Below, in pieces: positions 26,301 through 34,755 of a stretch of 64,000 nucleotides of DNA. The position numbers and the translations under genes were made by a program. The stretch spans positions 9,730 to 73,729 of the forward strand of contig JACKEL010000017.1 of NCBI GenBank assembly GCA_020632975.1. Direction: 5' to 3'. Numbering within the stretch: the first letter of the stretch is position 1; the number at the start of each line of letters is the position of its first letter. Source of the stretch: Myxococcales bacterium. GTDB lineage: Bacteria; Myxococcota_C; UBA6777. Below the pieces are notes generated by a model. That model ran no database searches and was not told where the DNA came from. It saw nothing but the letters and a program-made list of their open reading frames with translations.

Positions 26301-26932
26301 TCGGATTTGGTGGCCTCGATCACGTCCTCGCTTCGGGCCAAAACATCAATGTCCTCGTTCTTGATACAGAGGTGTACTCCAACACGGGCGGTCAGTCTTC
26401 CAAAGCTACGCCGCGCGGGGCCGTCGCAAAGTTCGCAGCAGCGGGCAAACGTACCCCCAAAAAAGACCTTGGGATGCTCGCGATGAGCTACAAGTCGATC
26501 TATGTTGCAAGCGTATCCATGGGGGCGGACGAAGCCCAAACCCTCAAAGCCTTCCGCGAAGCTGAAGCCTACGATGGACCTTCGTTGATCATCGCTTACA
26601 GCCCTTGTATCGCCCATGGTATCGACATGACACGCGTACTTGAACAACAACAGCTCGCGGTAAGCTCGGGCTATTGGCTGCTGTATCGCTTTGATCCCAC
26701 GCGGATCGACGCAGGGCAAAATCCCCTACAAATCGACTGCAAAGCCCCCAGTACACCGCTCAAACAGTACCTCTATAACGAGCTACGTTATCGTATGCTT
26801 ACCCAAAGCCAACCCGAAGTGGCTGCGATGCTTTTACGAGAACTCGAAGAAGATATCCGCCATCGTTGGGAGCAATACGACCAACTCGCCCATCTCCCCA
26901 ACCAAGAGCCGCCGACTTCGCAGCCCGCTTAA
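23354..26932 (+). CDS. nifJ: Pyruvate:ferredoxin (flavodoxin) oxidoreductase
   Basis: A single-chain, homodimeric PFOR of 1192 residues, normal length. It converts pyruvate, CoA and oxidised ferredoxin to acetyl-CoA, CO2 and reduced ferredoxin. In order: the alpha domain ([11 protein letters not shown]), the gamma domain (~residues 430-610), a two-[4Fe-4S] ferredoxin domain (first Cys C696 in [12 protein letters not shown], second set from C752 in [12 protein letters not shown]), and the thiamine-pyrophosphate beta domain starting at C826 (CAGCGETPY) with the [13 protein letters not shown] and [16 protein letters not shown] motifs. ATG at 23354 has AGGAG seven bases upstream. It implies an anaerobic or microaerobic branch of metabolism. 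The DHOD-like gene follows 16 bases later. Confidence 0.97.
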   Translation: MESNERYATMDGNEAAASIAYKCNEVIAIYPITPSSPMGELSDTWASQGQTNIWGEVPRIQEMQSEGGAAGAVHGALQGGALTTTFTASQGLLLMLPNMFKIAGELTSAVFHIAARSVATHALSIFGDHSDVMAARSTAWPMLFSGSIQEVHDMALIAQASTLKARLPFLHIFDGFRTSHEVMKIERISDQIIRKMIDDEDVATHRQRALSPDHPVVRGTAQNPDVFFQSREAVNRFYQATPAIVQEMMDRFAALTGRQYRLFDYIGPKDPERVVILMGSGAETAEETVEALNQQGLSVGLIKTRLFQPFSIKHFLDILPASVKKIAVLDRTKDPASLGEPLYESIVSALFEAYQSGQHASLPTIIGGRYGLGSKEFTPRMVKAVFEELDQPQPKRHFSVGIVDDVTNNSLLGDPDFSLSHEGATQAMFWGLGSDGTVGANKNSIKIIGEATDLYAQGYFVYDSKKSGARTISHLRFGPKPIKSTYLIELADFVGVHQFGHLDKYPILDSAKEGATLLLNSPFPAEETWEQLARPIQEQIIARNIRIFVVDGYKIAQSLGLGNRINTIMQACFFSLCNVIPLEEAVLRIKKAIQKTYGKRGAFVLRKNEQAVDKALESIYEVEIPKEITSQKTLPPTVSTRAPAFVQEVTAAMIAGKGDALPVSALPIDGTYPLSTAQWEKRNLALSIPVWEPDLCIQCGKCVMVCPHAVIRAKRYEPSALEGAPESFKSTSARWKEAKDQQYTIQVSADDCTGCTLCVEICPVKDKSKVSRKALNMEPQRDRREQESANWSFFEAIPDTPREQLHTNKLKDVQLLQPLFEFSGACAGCGETPYLRLMSQLFGDRSLVANATGCSSIYGGNLPTTPWRTNAAGRGPAWSNSLFEDNAEFGLGMRLAIDQQHTYALQLVQKKSDLLGSELTEGLLAPQNRDDQSLTNQRERVAQLKQKLQGQEDAASRDLLELADTLVPRDVWIVGGDGWAYDIGFGGLDHVLASGQNINVLVLDTEVYSNTGGQSSKATPRGAVAKFAAAGKRTPKKDLGMLAMSYKSIYVASVSMGADEAQTLKAFREAEAYDGPSLIIAYSPCIAHGIDMTRVLEQQQLAVSSGYWLLYRFDPTRIDAGQNPLQIDCKAPSTPLKQYLYNELRYRMLTQSQPEVAAMLLRELEEDIRHRWEQYDQLAHLPNQEPPTSQPA

Positions 26933-26948
26933 ACGAGGAGCAGAGATC

Positions 26949-27962
26949 ATGGACCTCAAAACGAAATATCTTGGGATGAATCTCGCACATCCCCTAGTAC
27001 CGTCTGCTTCGCCTCTATCGCATAGCCTTGATGGTTTGCGCAAGCTCGAAGATGCGGGTGCTTCCGCAGTGGTGATGTTTTCACTGTTTGAAGAACAACT
27101 GCAAATCGAGTCAGAGTCGCTTCATCATCTGCTCGACTATGGAAAAGAAAGCGTGGGCGAAGTCACGTCTTATTGGCCCGAACTCCCCGAATATGCGACG
27201 GGTCCCGATCAATATTTGGAGTTGATCAATCGAGCCAAAGAAACACTCGACATCCCCATCATCGCGAGCCTCAACTGCAATTCCTTGGGTGGCTGGATCG
27301 AGTTTGCCCAACTGATCGAAGAAGCGGGCGCCAACGCCCTCGAACTCAACATCTACCACATCCCAACAGACCCAACGGTCTCCGCAAGCGAGCAAGAAGC
27401 CCAATACATCGAGATGATCAAGTCTGTGCGAGCCCATACATCCCTGCCTCTCGCAGTCAAACTTCATCCATTCTTTTCGTCGCTTCCGCACATGGCCCAT
27501 CAACTCGCCCAACATGGCGCAGATGGCCTTGTCTTGTTCAACCGTTTCTATCAGCCTGACTTTGATCTAGAAGCCCTTGAAGTCGCGCCCAAACTCGTGT
27601 TGAGCACCACAGATGAGCTGCGCCTACCCCTTTGGTGGACGTCCATCCTCTATGGAAAAGTCAATGCGGATCTTGCGATCACTTCGGGGATTCACGATCA
27701 CTTGGGTGCATTAAAAGCGATGATGGCGGGCGCGCGGATCGCGATGATGGCTTCTGAACTTCTACGCAACGGGCTCGGTCGTATCCGCGCCATCCTCCAA
27801 GATATCCAACGTTGGATGGAAGAACACGAGTACGAATCCATTCAACAGATGCAGGGCAGCATGAGTCACCAAAATGTCCGTGTACCCGAAGCTTTCGAGC
27901 GCGTCAATTACATGCGTGTGTTGCGCTCCTACAACGATGATCCCACAGGACAGTCTTGGTGA
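26949..27962 (+). CDS. Dihydroorotate dehydrogenase-like protein
   Basis: A 337-residue FMN-type TIM-barrel protein resembling dihydroorotate dehydrogenase, but with the usual catalytic/substrate loop NxSxPN replaced by [11 protein letters not shown], so it is probably not the pyrimidine enzyme. Flavin-phosphate features remain ([30 protein letters not shown]). Relatives are often found beside nifJ, as here: 16 bases downstream, with GAGGAG before its ATG. A redox role linked to PFOR is a reasonable inference but unproven. Confidence 0.85.
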   Translation: MDLKTKYLGMNLAHPLVPSASPLSHSLDGLRKLEDAGASAVVMFSLFEEQLQIESESLHHLLDYGKESVGEVTSYWPELPEYATGPDQYLELINRAKETLDIPIIASLNCNSLGGWIEFAQLIEEAGANALELNIYHIPTDPTVSASEQEAQYIEMIKSVRAHTSLPLAVKLHPFFSSLPHMAHQLAQHGADGLVLFNRFYQPDFDLEALEVAPKLVLSTTDELRLPLWWTSILYGKVNADLAITSGIHDHLGALKAMMAGARIAMMASELLRNGLGRIRAILQDIQRWMEEHEYESIQQMQGSMSHQNVRVPEAFERVNYMRVLRSYNDDPTGQSW

Positions 27963-27965
27963 TCG

Positions 27966-28457
27966 TTAGGCTTTGGGTTGGGGCATCCGTGCTTGTCGCA
28001 CCACAAGGTCGAGAAGCGAACTGGAGATCAGTTGGGATCGGGGATCAAGTTCAAGTTGACTCACAGGCACCCCAAGCGTCGTTCCACACGAGAAAAACAC
28101 TGTGCAAATCAGCTCACGCGGTTGGTTGATCGAGCGGATAAAGCTGGTGATCACACCCACCCGCCCAGTAAACTCGTGGCGTGGGGTGAGGATGCGCACG
28201 CGATCATGAAGCAAAAAAGGAAAGTCTTCTTGGGGATTTGCGTGGGCTCGTGAAAGCGGAACCAACGCAGGGCGCTTGGGGGGAGGCACTTTGGCGGCAG
28301 GAACCCGTGAAGTCGTGCCACGTTTCACCAAGACGCGTGTGTTCGAAGAACTGAGGGGTTGTGTATTCGGAGAAGAAGGAACAAAAGAAAATGCGGGCAT
28401 CTGGGGAATGGTCAAATCATCATCATACATATCTTCAACATCATAAGAACGAAACAT
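27966..28457 (-). CDS. Hypothetical protein with KOW/SH3-like C-terminal half
   Basis: A 163-residue protein. The N-terminal ~75 residues are disordered (S/P/T-rich, acidic then basic). The rest contains DRVRILTPRHEFTGRVGVITSF, a short beta-barrel pattern like KOW or SH3 folds (a basic loop with GRVGVI). A start at 28457 follows GAGGAG. It converges on the DHOD-like gene with only three bases between stops. Function unknown. Confidence 0.65.
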   Translation of the reverse strand: MFRSYDVEDMYDDDLTIPQMPAFSFVPSSPNTQPLSSSNTRVLVKRGTTSRVPAAKVPPPKRPALVPLSRAHANPQEDFPFLLHDRVRILTPRHEFTGRVGVITSFIRSINQPRELICTVFFSCGTTLGVPVSQLELDPRSQLISSSLLDLVVRQARMPQPKA

Positions 28458-28659
28458 GCTTACGCTCCTCTACATATCTAGAATAAGCCACCTCCTTTTT
28501 CGCAGCTTTTTTCACGGACGTCACTTTTTTGTCTCTTTTTAGGGAGATACACCCCCTAAAGATAGGATAGGACGTGCTAAAACCAACGTCCTCCACAGCG
28601 CTTCGCAAGCAACCTCGCTCCACCCAAAGAGAGCTTTTTCTCCATGCGACAAAAGACGC

Positions 28660-30453
28660 TTATTTGAGCGCATAAAGTTGATTGCAGATCTGCGCAAACA
28701 ACACACCTTCATGGACAGCGGGGGTGCAGTCCCAAGAAAACTCTTGTTTCTCGCGGCCCAACGCACCATCCATAAAATAATCCATCTTCCCAAGCCGCCA
28801 AAGCTCCCGTCCAGTCGAGAGATCCACCGCAACCAACTCTCTCTTCGACCACGATCCGTCTTCCACCAAGATCGCATAGACAGTGTCCCCTGCGATGGTC
28901 ACCCCACCATGTCCTATCGAATAAGGTGCTTGGAAGCCTTTGACTTCATACGTCCATCGCAGCGATCCATCCAAGAGATTCAGTGCTCGCAAACGCCCTT
29001 GTCCATCGCGACCAACCAAGATATCTTGGCTCGCAGCCAAAGGCCCGTTCCCTGTGCTGTATCCTGTATCTTCATCGAACTTTGCTTTCCAACGAAGACG
29101 CCCATCCTGACGAGACAAAGCTTGCAGATACGGCCCACCATCCGCCCCTGTCACAACGAGATCTTCGTACACCAAGACCCCACGGTGCCCCAAAGGAAAC
29201 TCCGTTGCAGCGGCCTCCCAGATCACGCGTCTTTCTTTGCTTGCTTCCAAAGCGATGGCTTTACCGCCCGCCACAAAAAACAGCACCCCATCTTTGTAAG
29301 CCAAGCCATCATAAATCTTTCCTTCAAACTTGAAGCTCCAAGCCTTTCGACCAGAGGCCCGATTGATCGCGCTTAGCGCTCCTTTGCCCAAGGCATAACA
29401 CATCTCGCCCACGACAACAGGCGCACTTTGTTGAAGCCCACTGAACTTTGAAAGCCAGCGCTCTTCACCCGTGGCCGCGTCAAGCGCGTGGATGCCTTTG
29501 TTGGAACCCATGTAGATCACACCATCAGCGATACAAGCTTGTCCGATCGGCCATCCTTGCGACGATGTGATCTCTCGACTCCAACGAAGCGTCCCATCCA
29601 AAGCCACGACAGAGGCGCGTAGCGAATAACTGGACTCGCTCACAAAAAGAAACCCATCCCCCACGACAGGCGAACCACCCCACTCTGAACCACTGATGCC
29701 CGCATTCTCTGCATACCACAGCACCTTGGGCTTTTTGCGCGGTCCATCCACTGGGTAAGCATTCGAGCGCCCTTGCTCCGCCCCAAAACAAAACACATCC
29801 CCTGCGGTTGTACCGCTCGATACCTCCGTTGCATCCGCCACATTCGCAGCATCGCCAGATGCCCCTGTCACATCCGTGGCTTGCGTGGCTTCCTCAAGCG
29901 TCTCTGTGGCTTCATACAAAGCAAGCTGCTCTGTAAAAGCATCATTTGCTTCCTTCATCAACTTAACGAAAGCATCGTTCGTTGTGGGGCGTTCATCAAA
30001 CCAACAAAGGTTGGCGATCACGCAAGTTCCCTCATGGTCGTAGGCACCCACGCGCGGTAGATCTTTTGCGAGCCGACGTTTGCGCTCTTCAAGTTCAAAG
30101 TCGCCCGTATATTCGTAGGTTTCTTTGGGGTTCTCTGAAAAGACCAACTGACCCGCTTCTAGGCCAGGAAAGTCCGAATAGAAAACATCCCCATCGACAT
30201 AATCCGCCCAAAACATCGGCGTATCGAGATGAAGAAGATGGGATATCGCAAACTCATGATCCATCCCTTGGTACAAAAGGACCCAAGAAGGAGCGGCCCC
30301 AGCAGACAAAAAGGGCTGTAGATGCGAAAAGACCGTGCTCTCTAGCACATCACGCGGGACAGATGCACAAGAAGCCTCCTGCAAAAAAGCAAGCAACGCT
30401 GCACCATCTTGAGGTTCCAACGAAAGGACAGACCGAGTAAACACACGACGCAT
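28660..30453 (-). CDS. PQQ-type beta-propeller protein
   Basis: A 597-residue protein. The N-terminal ~240 residues are acidic and of unrecognised fold, with an A/T/E-rich linker at ~180-225. Residues ~245-597 form at least six PQQ-enzyme-like propeller blades of the type ALDAATGEERW, ALNLLDGSLRW and AVDLSTGRELW. No signal peptide is visible, so it is probably cytoplasmic and unlikely to be a quinoprotein dehydrogenase; the propeller is more likely a binding scaffold. GAGGG precedes the start. It is the likely last gene after the ADP-ribosylglycohydrolase and TrmO genes. Confidence 0.8.
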   Translation of the reverse strand: MRRVFTRSVLSLEPQDGAALLAFLQEASCASVPRDVLESTVFSHLQPFLSAGAAPSWVLLYQGMDHEFAISHLLHLDTPMFWADYVDGDVFYSDFPGLEAGQLVFSENPKETYEYTGDFELEERKRRLAKDLPRVGAYDHEGTCVIANLCWFDERPTTNDAFVKLMKEANDAFTEQLALYEATETLEEATQATDVTGASGDAANVADATEVSSGTTAGDVFCFGAEQGRSNAYPVDGPRKKPKVLWYAENAGISGSEWGGSPVVGDGFLFVSESSYSLRASVVALDGTLRWSREITSSQGWPIGQACIADGVIYMGSNKGIHALDAATGEERWLSKFSGLQQSAPVVVGEMCYALGKGALSAINRASGRKAWSFKFEGKIYDGLAYKDGVLFFVAGGKAIALEASKERRVIWEAAATEFPLGHRGVLVYEDLVVTGADGGPYLQALSRQDGRLRWKAKFDEDTGYSTGNGPLAASQDILVGRDGQGRLRALNLLDGSLRWTYEVKGFQAPYSIGHGGVTIAGDTVYAILVEDGSWSKRELVAVDLSTGRELWRLGKMDYFMDGALGREKQEFSWDCTPAVHEGVLFAQICNQLYALK

Positions 30454-30542
30454 GAAAACCCTCTTTCATCAAAGCGCGCCGCCAAACGACAAAAAGCGAC
30501 GCAATATTTCTCTGGATTCAATCTGTTGTGGAGCGGCTTCTC

Positions 30543-31013
30543 TCAGTCCTTTGTGGACCAATACGAACGCATGATCTCATGAGACCAATCAGGCTGACGC
30601 ACCTCACTTCGCGGAAGAAACTCTGCCATGACGGGCTTGAGATCCAACACAGGTGTGCCGTGAATGGCATCCAACTCAGCGACATAAAGGCGCTTTCCTT
30701 CCACCCGAAGGACACGACAGATCGTGCTTCCAAGGCGATTTGGGCGATTCTTCCCACGCTGCGCAAAGATCCCAATCTTCGGCCAAGATGTATTGTTTCG
30801 AGGATGCCGTGCCCCTGAGACGATTTTTTCAGGCTTTACACCATGGAAGAAAAACAACACTTCCACGTGCGAAAAAGTATCAATCCCCCACAAAGCCTCC
30901 TCGCCCAAGTGCTCTGCCAAGACGATGCAGCTCTCCTCACCGCCCCAAAAGTCGTCTTTCGCTTCTTCTCTTTGCGCTTCCACAAAACCGACAGCTTCCA
31001 CTTCCCAAGTCAT
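30543..31013 (-). CDS. trmO: TrmO-type tRNA (t6A) methyltransferase
   Basis: A 156-residue UPF0066/TsaA-family SAM-dependent methyltransferase. TrmO methylates the N6 position of t6A37 in certain tRNAs. Family features are DTFSHVEVLFFFHGV, HPRNNTSWPKIGIFAQRG with KNRPNRLG, and the C-terminal GTPVLDLKPVMAEFL. It is short and lacks the extra C-terminal domain of the E. coli enzyme. A start with GAGG six bases upstream, 28 bases after the ADP-ribosylglycohydrolase stop, suggests an operon. Confidence 0.88.
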   Translation of the reverse strand: MTWEVEAVGFVEAQREEAKDDFWGGEESCIVLAEHLGEEALWGIDTFSHVEVLFFFHGVKPEKIVSGARHPRNNTSWPKIGIFAQRGKNRPNRLGSTICRVLRVEGKRLYVAELDAIHGTPVLDLKPVMAEFLPRSEVRQPDWSHEIMRSYWSTKD

Positions 31014-31041
31014 CGCAACCTCTTTTGTTTTTCCCCAAACA

Positions 31042-32001
31042 TCACGCGCCTAGGTTTCCCAAACCACCGTGATGTCGAGCCAACAAACGTTCTAGCCAAG
31101 GTAGCACCCATTCTTTTCCGCGAAGTGTTTCCATCCAACGCGAAGGGATGGCATCGATCCCATCTCGAATCCCAGCGATCCCACCAGCAACACAAGCGGT
31201 TGTATCCGTGTCACGTCCGAGGGATATCGCTGCTTTGATCACTTGTTCGTAGTTGGGTTCAGCAAGTGCCCAACGTGCAGAACGAAGACAGTCCACAACG
31301 TAACCACTCCCTGTCCCTGAAGGCGGGTCATCGGGCCGAATGGACCACTCTAGCTCAGCAAACCAAGGAGAGTCTTTGTCATAAAGCGCACGCAAGGTTT
31401 CCACTGCGGCGCCCCAAGCATCTTCGACACCTTCCAAAGTCCTCCGCGCCCACAAACAATACAGCGCACAACACGCTTGCGAACGAGGATGTCCGTGGGT
31501 CACAAGCGATTGTGTGTGAGCATCCTCTACCAAAGCCAAGTCCGTTCCTTGGTGCCACAAAGCCAGCGGTAAGACCCGCATCAAGGAGCCGTTACCATTC
31601 GCCATCTCGTGCTTTGGCCCTGCCGAAAGAGCTGGCCTCCCCGACATCAACAGGCGAATCGCTTCTCCAGTTTGAATGCCCACATCGAATACCAGCCGAT
31701 CCACGGCAAACTCGCCGCGCTCATACCAATCGACCAAACAGCGTCCCAAGTCTTCGGCATCCAAGCCATCACAACGAAGCAAAGAAGACAAAAGAGCGAG
31801 AGCTTGGGCACCATCATCAGACCAAGTGCCCACCTCGATACCTTGATAAGACCGAGCAAAACCCACAGGAGGCTCCATCTCCAAAAGTTCTCTTGGCGGC
31901 AAATCATCAGGCAAACAAAACTCGTAAGGCACTCCCGCAGCGTCCCCAACCAACAACCCCCACAGACCTCCTTGCAGCCTTTGGGCAAGTGATATCGTCA
32001 T
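31042..32001 (-). CDS. ADP-ribosylglycohydrolase-family protein
   Basis: A 319-residue DraG-type hydrolase removing ADP-ribose from proteins or small molecules with a two-Mg centre. Metal-binding motifs are GTWSDDGAQALAL (first) and SLGRDTDTTACVAGGIAGI (second), with GLLVGDAAGVPYE at the N-terminus. The frame is open to an ATG at 32022, but ATG 32001 is preferred because GGAGG lies eight bases upstream. It starts the probable three-gene leftward unit with trmO and the propeller gene. Confidence 0.87.
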   Translation of the reverse strand: MTISLAQRLQGGLWGLLVGDAAGVPYEFCLPDDLPPRELLEMEPPVGFARSYQGIEVGTWSDDGAQALALLSSLLRCDGLDAEDLGRCLVDWYERGEFAVDRLVFDVGIQTGEAIRLLMSGRPALSAGPKHEMANGNGSLMRVLPLALWHQGTDLALVEDAHTQSLVTHGHPRSQACCALYCLWARRTLEGVEDAWGAAVETLRALYDKDSPWFAELEWSIRPDDPPSGTGSGYVVDCLRSARWALAEPNYEQVIKAAISLGRDTDTTACVAGGIAGIRDGIDAIPSRWMETLRGKEWVLPWLERLLARHHGGLGNLGA

Positions 32002-32227
32002 CTCCATGGCCTCCACTAGCATGTTGTATCAAAGAGAGAAAACAAGCAGACAATTCTTTCAAACCAAGCATACCCAAAAAAGAAAAGACTCCATCCAAAT
32101 CTTTGTTGAAGAAGGCGCCGCAAGCGAATCTGAGAAAAAAATATTTTCATCTCAAGCGCAGATAGCCTATATTTATTACGTTCAACTCAAAAAACAGGTA
32201 GTAGCACTTGAGCCAAAGGAGGACGCG

Positions 32228-32611
32228 ATGCCCAAGCCAAAGAAGATCCGAGGTTACCAGATCGCACTACGCCTAGGGATGACGTGGAAAGTCTTTGCTA
32301 GCCACGCCGAAGCACTCGGCTACAACTTCGCCTCTGCACAAAACTCCCTCCTCGAAGAAGAAGCTTTGCAACTCGAACAACGCGTTCGCGGGCAACTTGC
32401 GCCACAAAAGAAAACCAATGGCGCAGCAAACCCCGAAGAATCAGGCAATTTCGAGGTATTCGAAGTCGAACCACCCAAAGGCATCTATGCCCAATACGCA
32501 GATCTTGCGGAAGAAGCACTGGTTCATAATGCGCCCGCCCGCAAGAACCGCAAGCCCCCTCGTAAACACACGATTCGTCGCAAAAGCGCGACTCTTTCGG
32601 ACATTCCCTAA
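32228..32611 (+). CDS. Small IF2_N-domain-like protein
   Basis: A 127-residue protein. Residues ~5-58 (IRGYQIALRLGMTWKVF... to LEEEALQLEQR) resemble the IF2 N-terminal subdomain, a small helical RNA-binding module normally fused to translation initiation factor 2. No GTPase follows; the rest is an acidic stretch and then a basic tail (RKNRKPPRKHTIRRK). The ATG at 32228 has a very strong AAAGGAGG. A role in RNA or ribosome binding is inference. Confidence 0.65.
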   Translation: MPKPKKIRGYQIALRLGMTWKVFASHAEALGYNFASAQNSLLEEEALQLEQRVRGQLAPQKKTNGAANPEESGNFEVFEVEPPKGIYAQYADLAEEALVHNAPARKNRKPPRKHTIRRKSATLSDIP

Positions 32612-32729
32612 CCCCATCTTCTTCCTCTTTTTCCTCACACATTGCTTTTTTCACCAAGCGAGCTACGTTGTTGCGACCCCCTCCGCTCACACGGTTTGAT
32701 CACGCTTTGCAAACAGGGAGTTTGTCAGC

Positions 32730-33035
32730 ATGTCGTGGAAGTCTATCGCTCAAGAAGAAGAAGTCATCGCGGAAAAAGCAAAGGTTGTCGAACTAGGAGA
32801 CGCGCGGATCGCCCTGTTTTACACAGAAGGCAAGATCTACGCGATCGATGATCGATGCCCTCACGTGGGGGCTTCGCTCGCTTGTGGCTACGTCAAAGGT
32901 TTGGTTGTGGACTGCCCTTGGCACCATGCACGCTTTAGTCTGACCACAGGGGCCAATCTTTCTCCCCCAGACTTTGGGCCTGTCCGCGCCTACAAGACCC
33001 GTATCGTCGATGGGATGGTCGAGATCGACCTCTAG
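32730..33035 (+). CDS. Rieske-type [2Fe-2S] ferredoxin
   Basis: A 101-residue stand-alone Rieske protein. Cluster ligands are C43 and H45 (CPHVG) and C62 and H65 (CPWHHARF). Its length and sequence match the ferredoxin components of non-haem iron dioxygenases and NirD-like proteins rather than the membrane-bound bc1 Rieske subunit: no transmembrane helix or disulfide cysteines. GGGAG precedes the start. No dioxygenase is adjacent, so its partner is unknown. Confidence 0.92.
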   Translation: MSWKSIAQEEEVIAEKAKVVELGDARIALFYTEGKIYAIDDRCPHVGASLACGYVKGLVVDCPWHHARFSLTTGANLSPPDFGPVRAYKTRIVDGMVEIDL

Positions 33036-33068
33036 CCCCTGCCCCATCAAACACCTCACACCATCATG

Positions 33069-33167
33069 TCTCCATCTCATCGAGAGGATGGCCGAGATAC
33101 ACTTTGGGCCTTTTCGACTCCATTTAGAGCCTCGTGTCGCGGCTTCTCCATCTCATCGAGAGGATGG
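33069..33167. repeat. Paired 23-bp direct repeats with internal hairpins
   Basis: Identical 23-base copies at 33069-33091 and 33145-33167 in the 160-base convergent gap between the Rieske gene and the SUMF1-like gene. Each begins TCTCCATC and ends GAGGATGG and can fold on itself (CCAT/ATGG plus CTC/GAG). They may serve as a termination or RNA-processing structure, or a protein site. Confidence 0.6.
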
Positions 33168-33195
33168 TCGCTTTCGAGCGCTTCCCCACTCTTCG

Positions 33196-34755
33196 TCACT
33201 CACGAACACATCGAAACCCTACCCAACTCAGCCCACGCCGCAACTCGATACGCCCGCGCCAGTCGATGGGATGAGGCTCACTAAAGCTAGACCCACCTTT
33301 GATCAGACCATCGCGCATCATCTCCGCGACATTCCCTGCCATCATCCTTATCCCATAAGGACTCACATCCCCCAAATACCGGGATGTTGGCAACAAGGCA
33401 GGGATCTTGACGCCATTGCGCTCCTTTTGAAAACACCAATGCAGATTGGCCCGCGAGCAGTCGTGCTTCTCTTCTCCCCATGGATAGGGTCTTTTGGGAA
33501 AGGGATTTGGTTTCTCCTCGATCACAGCGCCACCACGCGCAGCCAAGATCCACTGTGTCTCTGTGGGCAGCGTCCCACCCAACCACTTGCAATAACGCAT
33601 CGCATCACGAACACGCAGGCGATCCCTTGGCAACGACCAGTCCCCCAAAAAGACATCGTCGATCAGTGGACAACGCCCCGCGATCACACAACGCGCGTAA
33701 GACGCTCGATCAACTTCGTCACGATCCATCCAAAAGGACGGGACATGCGACTCTTTTGGCTTCCCATCTTCGAGATGCGACACGTTCCCTTCAGGGATGG
33801 CGAGGCGTACGGGTTGAAACTTCATCGAGGGAGCACCCGCAGCCAGGCGCAAAGTACAAGCAGGCGCAAGCACAGCCCCGCCACGTTGCAAAGACCGACA
33901 GATGCGATGCAATAGACCGTCGTACAAGGCTTTTGGCATCTGCTGCGCAGGGCGCAGATGCTTTAACAATGCGAGCGCTTCAAACAGATGCCACCACGAC
34001 GCATCCTTCGAAACCACGGCCTCTTTCGAGGCATCCGAAGAGAGAACGACTTGCTTTGGGAGTCTTCCCAACAATGCACCTTTTGCATCAGCGGTATCGC
34101 CTGTGAGATCGCGATTTGCAAAGAGAAGCATCGTGCGAAAGACATAACCAGGTGGCGACATCTCTGACAAAGAAAAGTTTTTGGGCAGACGCGGGGGACG
34201 CAGCGCTTTCTTTCGATGGTTTGAGGCGAGATGAACGCGAGGCCATCGCGCAAGCACCACGGAAAACACAGCATCCACGCCACATCTCGCCAACAACGAC
34301 TGCGACACAGTGCGTTGATGCACAAGCGAAAGAGGCTGTGCAGACAAGGTCCATAGCGCGCTAGGGATGATATCCCAAGATCTTGCGGAGCTTTTCTCCA
34401 AGCGTTCTTGGAACCAAGGCGCGATCCCTTTGCGTTCCTCCAGTCCCACACCTTCTTGGGTATTCCACTTCGCATCCTGCTTGAACAGTTCCAATACCAA
34501 GAGACGTCGGCCTTTTTTGCGATGAACCCCTGCCCGACCACACGCTTGATCGTTGGCCTTTTCAGCAGCTTTTCTTTTGGCGTCACGCTCCTGAACCGCC
34601 CGTAGGCCCGTCACAACCATCCACACAACACCCGCGGCCAACAAAAGCTGCGCCCCCCACAGTCCAAAGTGATGCTCTCGAAAAAGCCGAGGATCGATCT
34701 CTTCTTCTGGGGGAGGCGGAGGCAACGAAGGTAAGGGAGGTAGCGCGATCGCCAT
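33196..34755 (-). CDS. Membrane protein with SUMF1/FGE-like C-terminal domain
   Basis: A 519-residue protein: a P-rich N-terminus, one transmembrane helix at ~30-52 (FGLWGAQLLLAAGVVWMVVTG), an unrecognised middle domain (~60-310), and a SUMF1-type domain at ~335-519 (FWMDRDEVDRASYARCV, LPTETQWILAARGG, PYPWGEE, SPYGIRMMAGNVAEM, WVGFRCVRE). Only the GFRC cysteine remains of the two catalytic cysteines of formylglycine-generating enzyme, and GNVWEW is changed, so sulfatase activation is unlikely. Its ATG overlaps the mnmC2 stop by one base (TAATG), so it is co-translated with the tRNA-modification genes. Confidence 0.82.
   Translation of the reverse strand: MAIALPPLPSLPPPPPEEEIDPRLFREHHFGLWGAQLLLAAGVVWMVVTGLRAVQERDAKRKAAEKANDQACGRAGVHRKKGRRLLVLELFKQDAKWNTQEGVGLEERKGIAPWFQERLEKSSARSWDIIPSALWTLSAQPLSLVHQRTVSQSLLARCGVDAVFSVVLARWPRVHLASNHRKKALRPPRLPKNFSLSEMSPPGYVFRTMLLFANRDLTGDTADAKGALLGRLPKQVVLSSDASKEAVVSKDASWWHLFEALALLKHLRPAQQMPKALYDGLLHRICRSLQRGGAVLAPACTLRLAAGAPSMKFQPVRLAIPEGNVSHLEDGKPKESHVPSFWMDRDEVDRASYARCVIAGRCPLIDDVFLGDWSLPRDRLRVRDAMRYCKWLGGTLPTETQWILAARGGAVIEEKPNPFPKRPYPWGEEKHDCSRANLHWCFQKERNGVKIPALLPTSRYLGDVSPYGIRMMAGNVAEMMRDGLIKGGSSFSEPHPIDWRGRIELRRGLSWVGFRCVRE

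Noticed and set aside
31266..32165. 299-codon plus-strand frame opposite the ADP-ribosylglycohydrolase
   Set aside because: Product is P/K/H-rich without a domain, while the minus strand has both metal-binding motifs of the hydrolase family.
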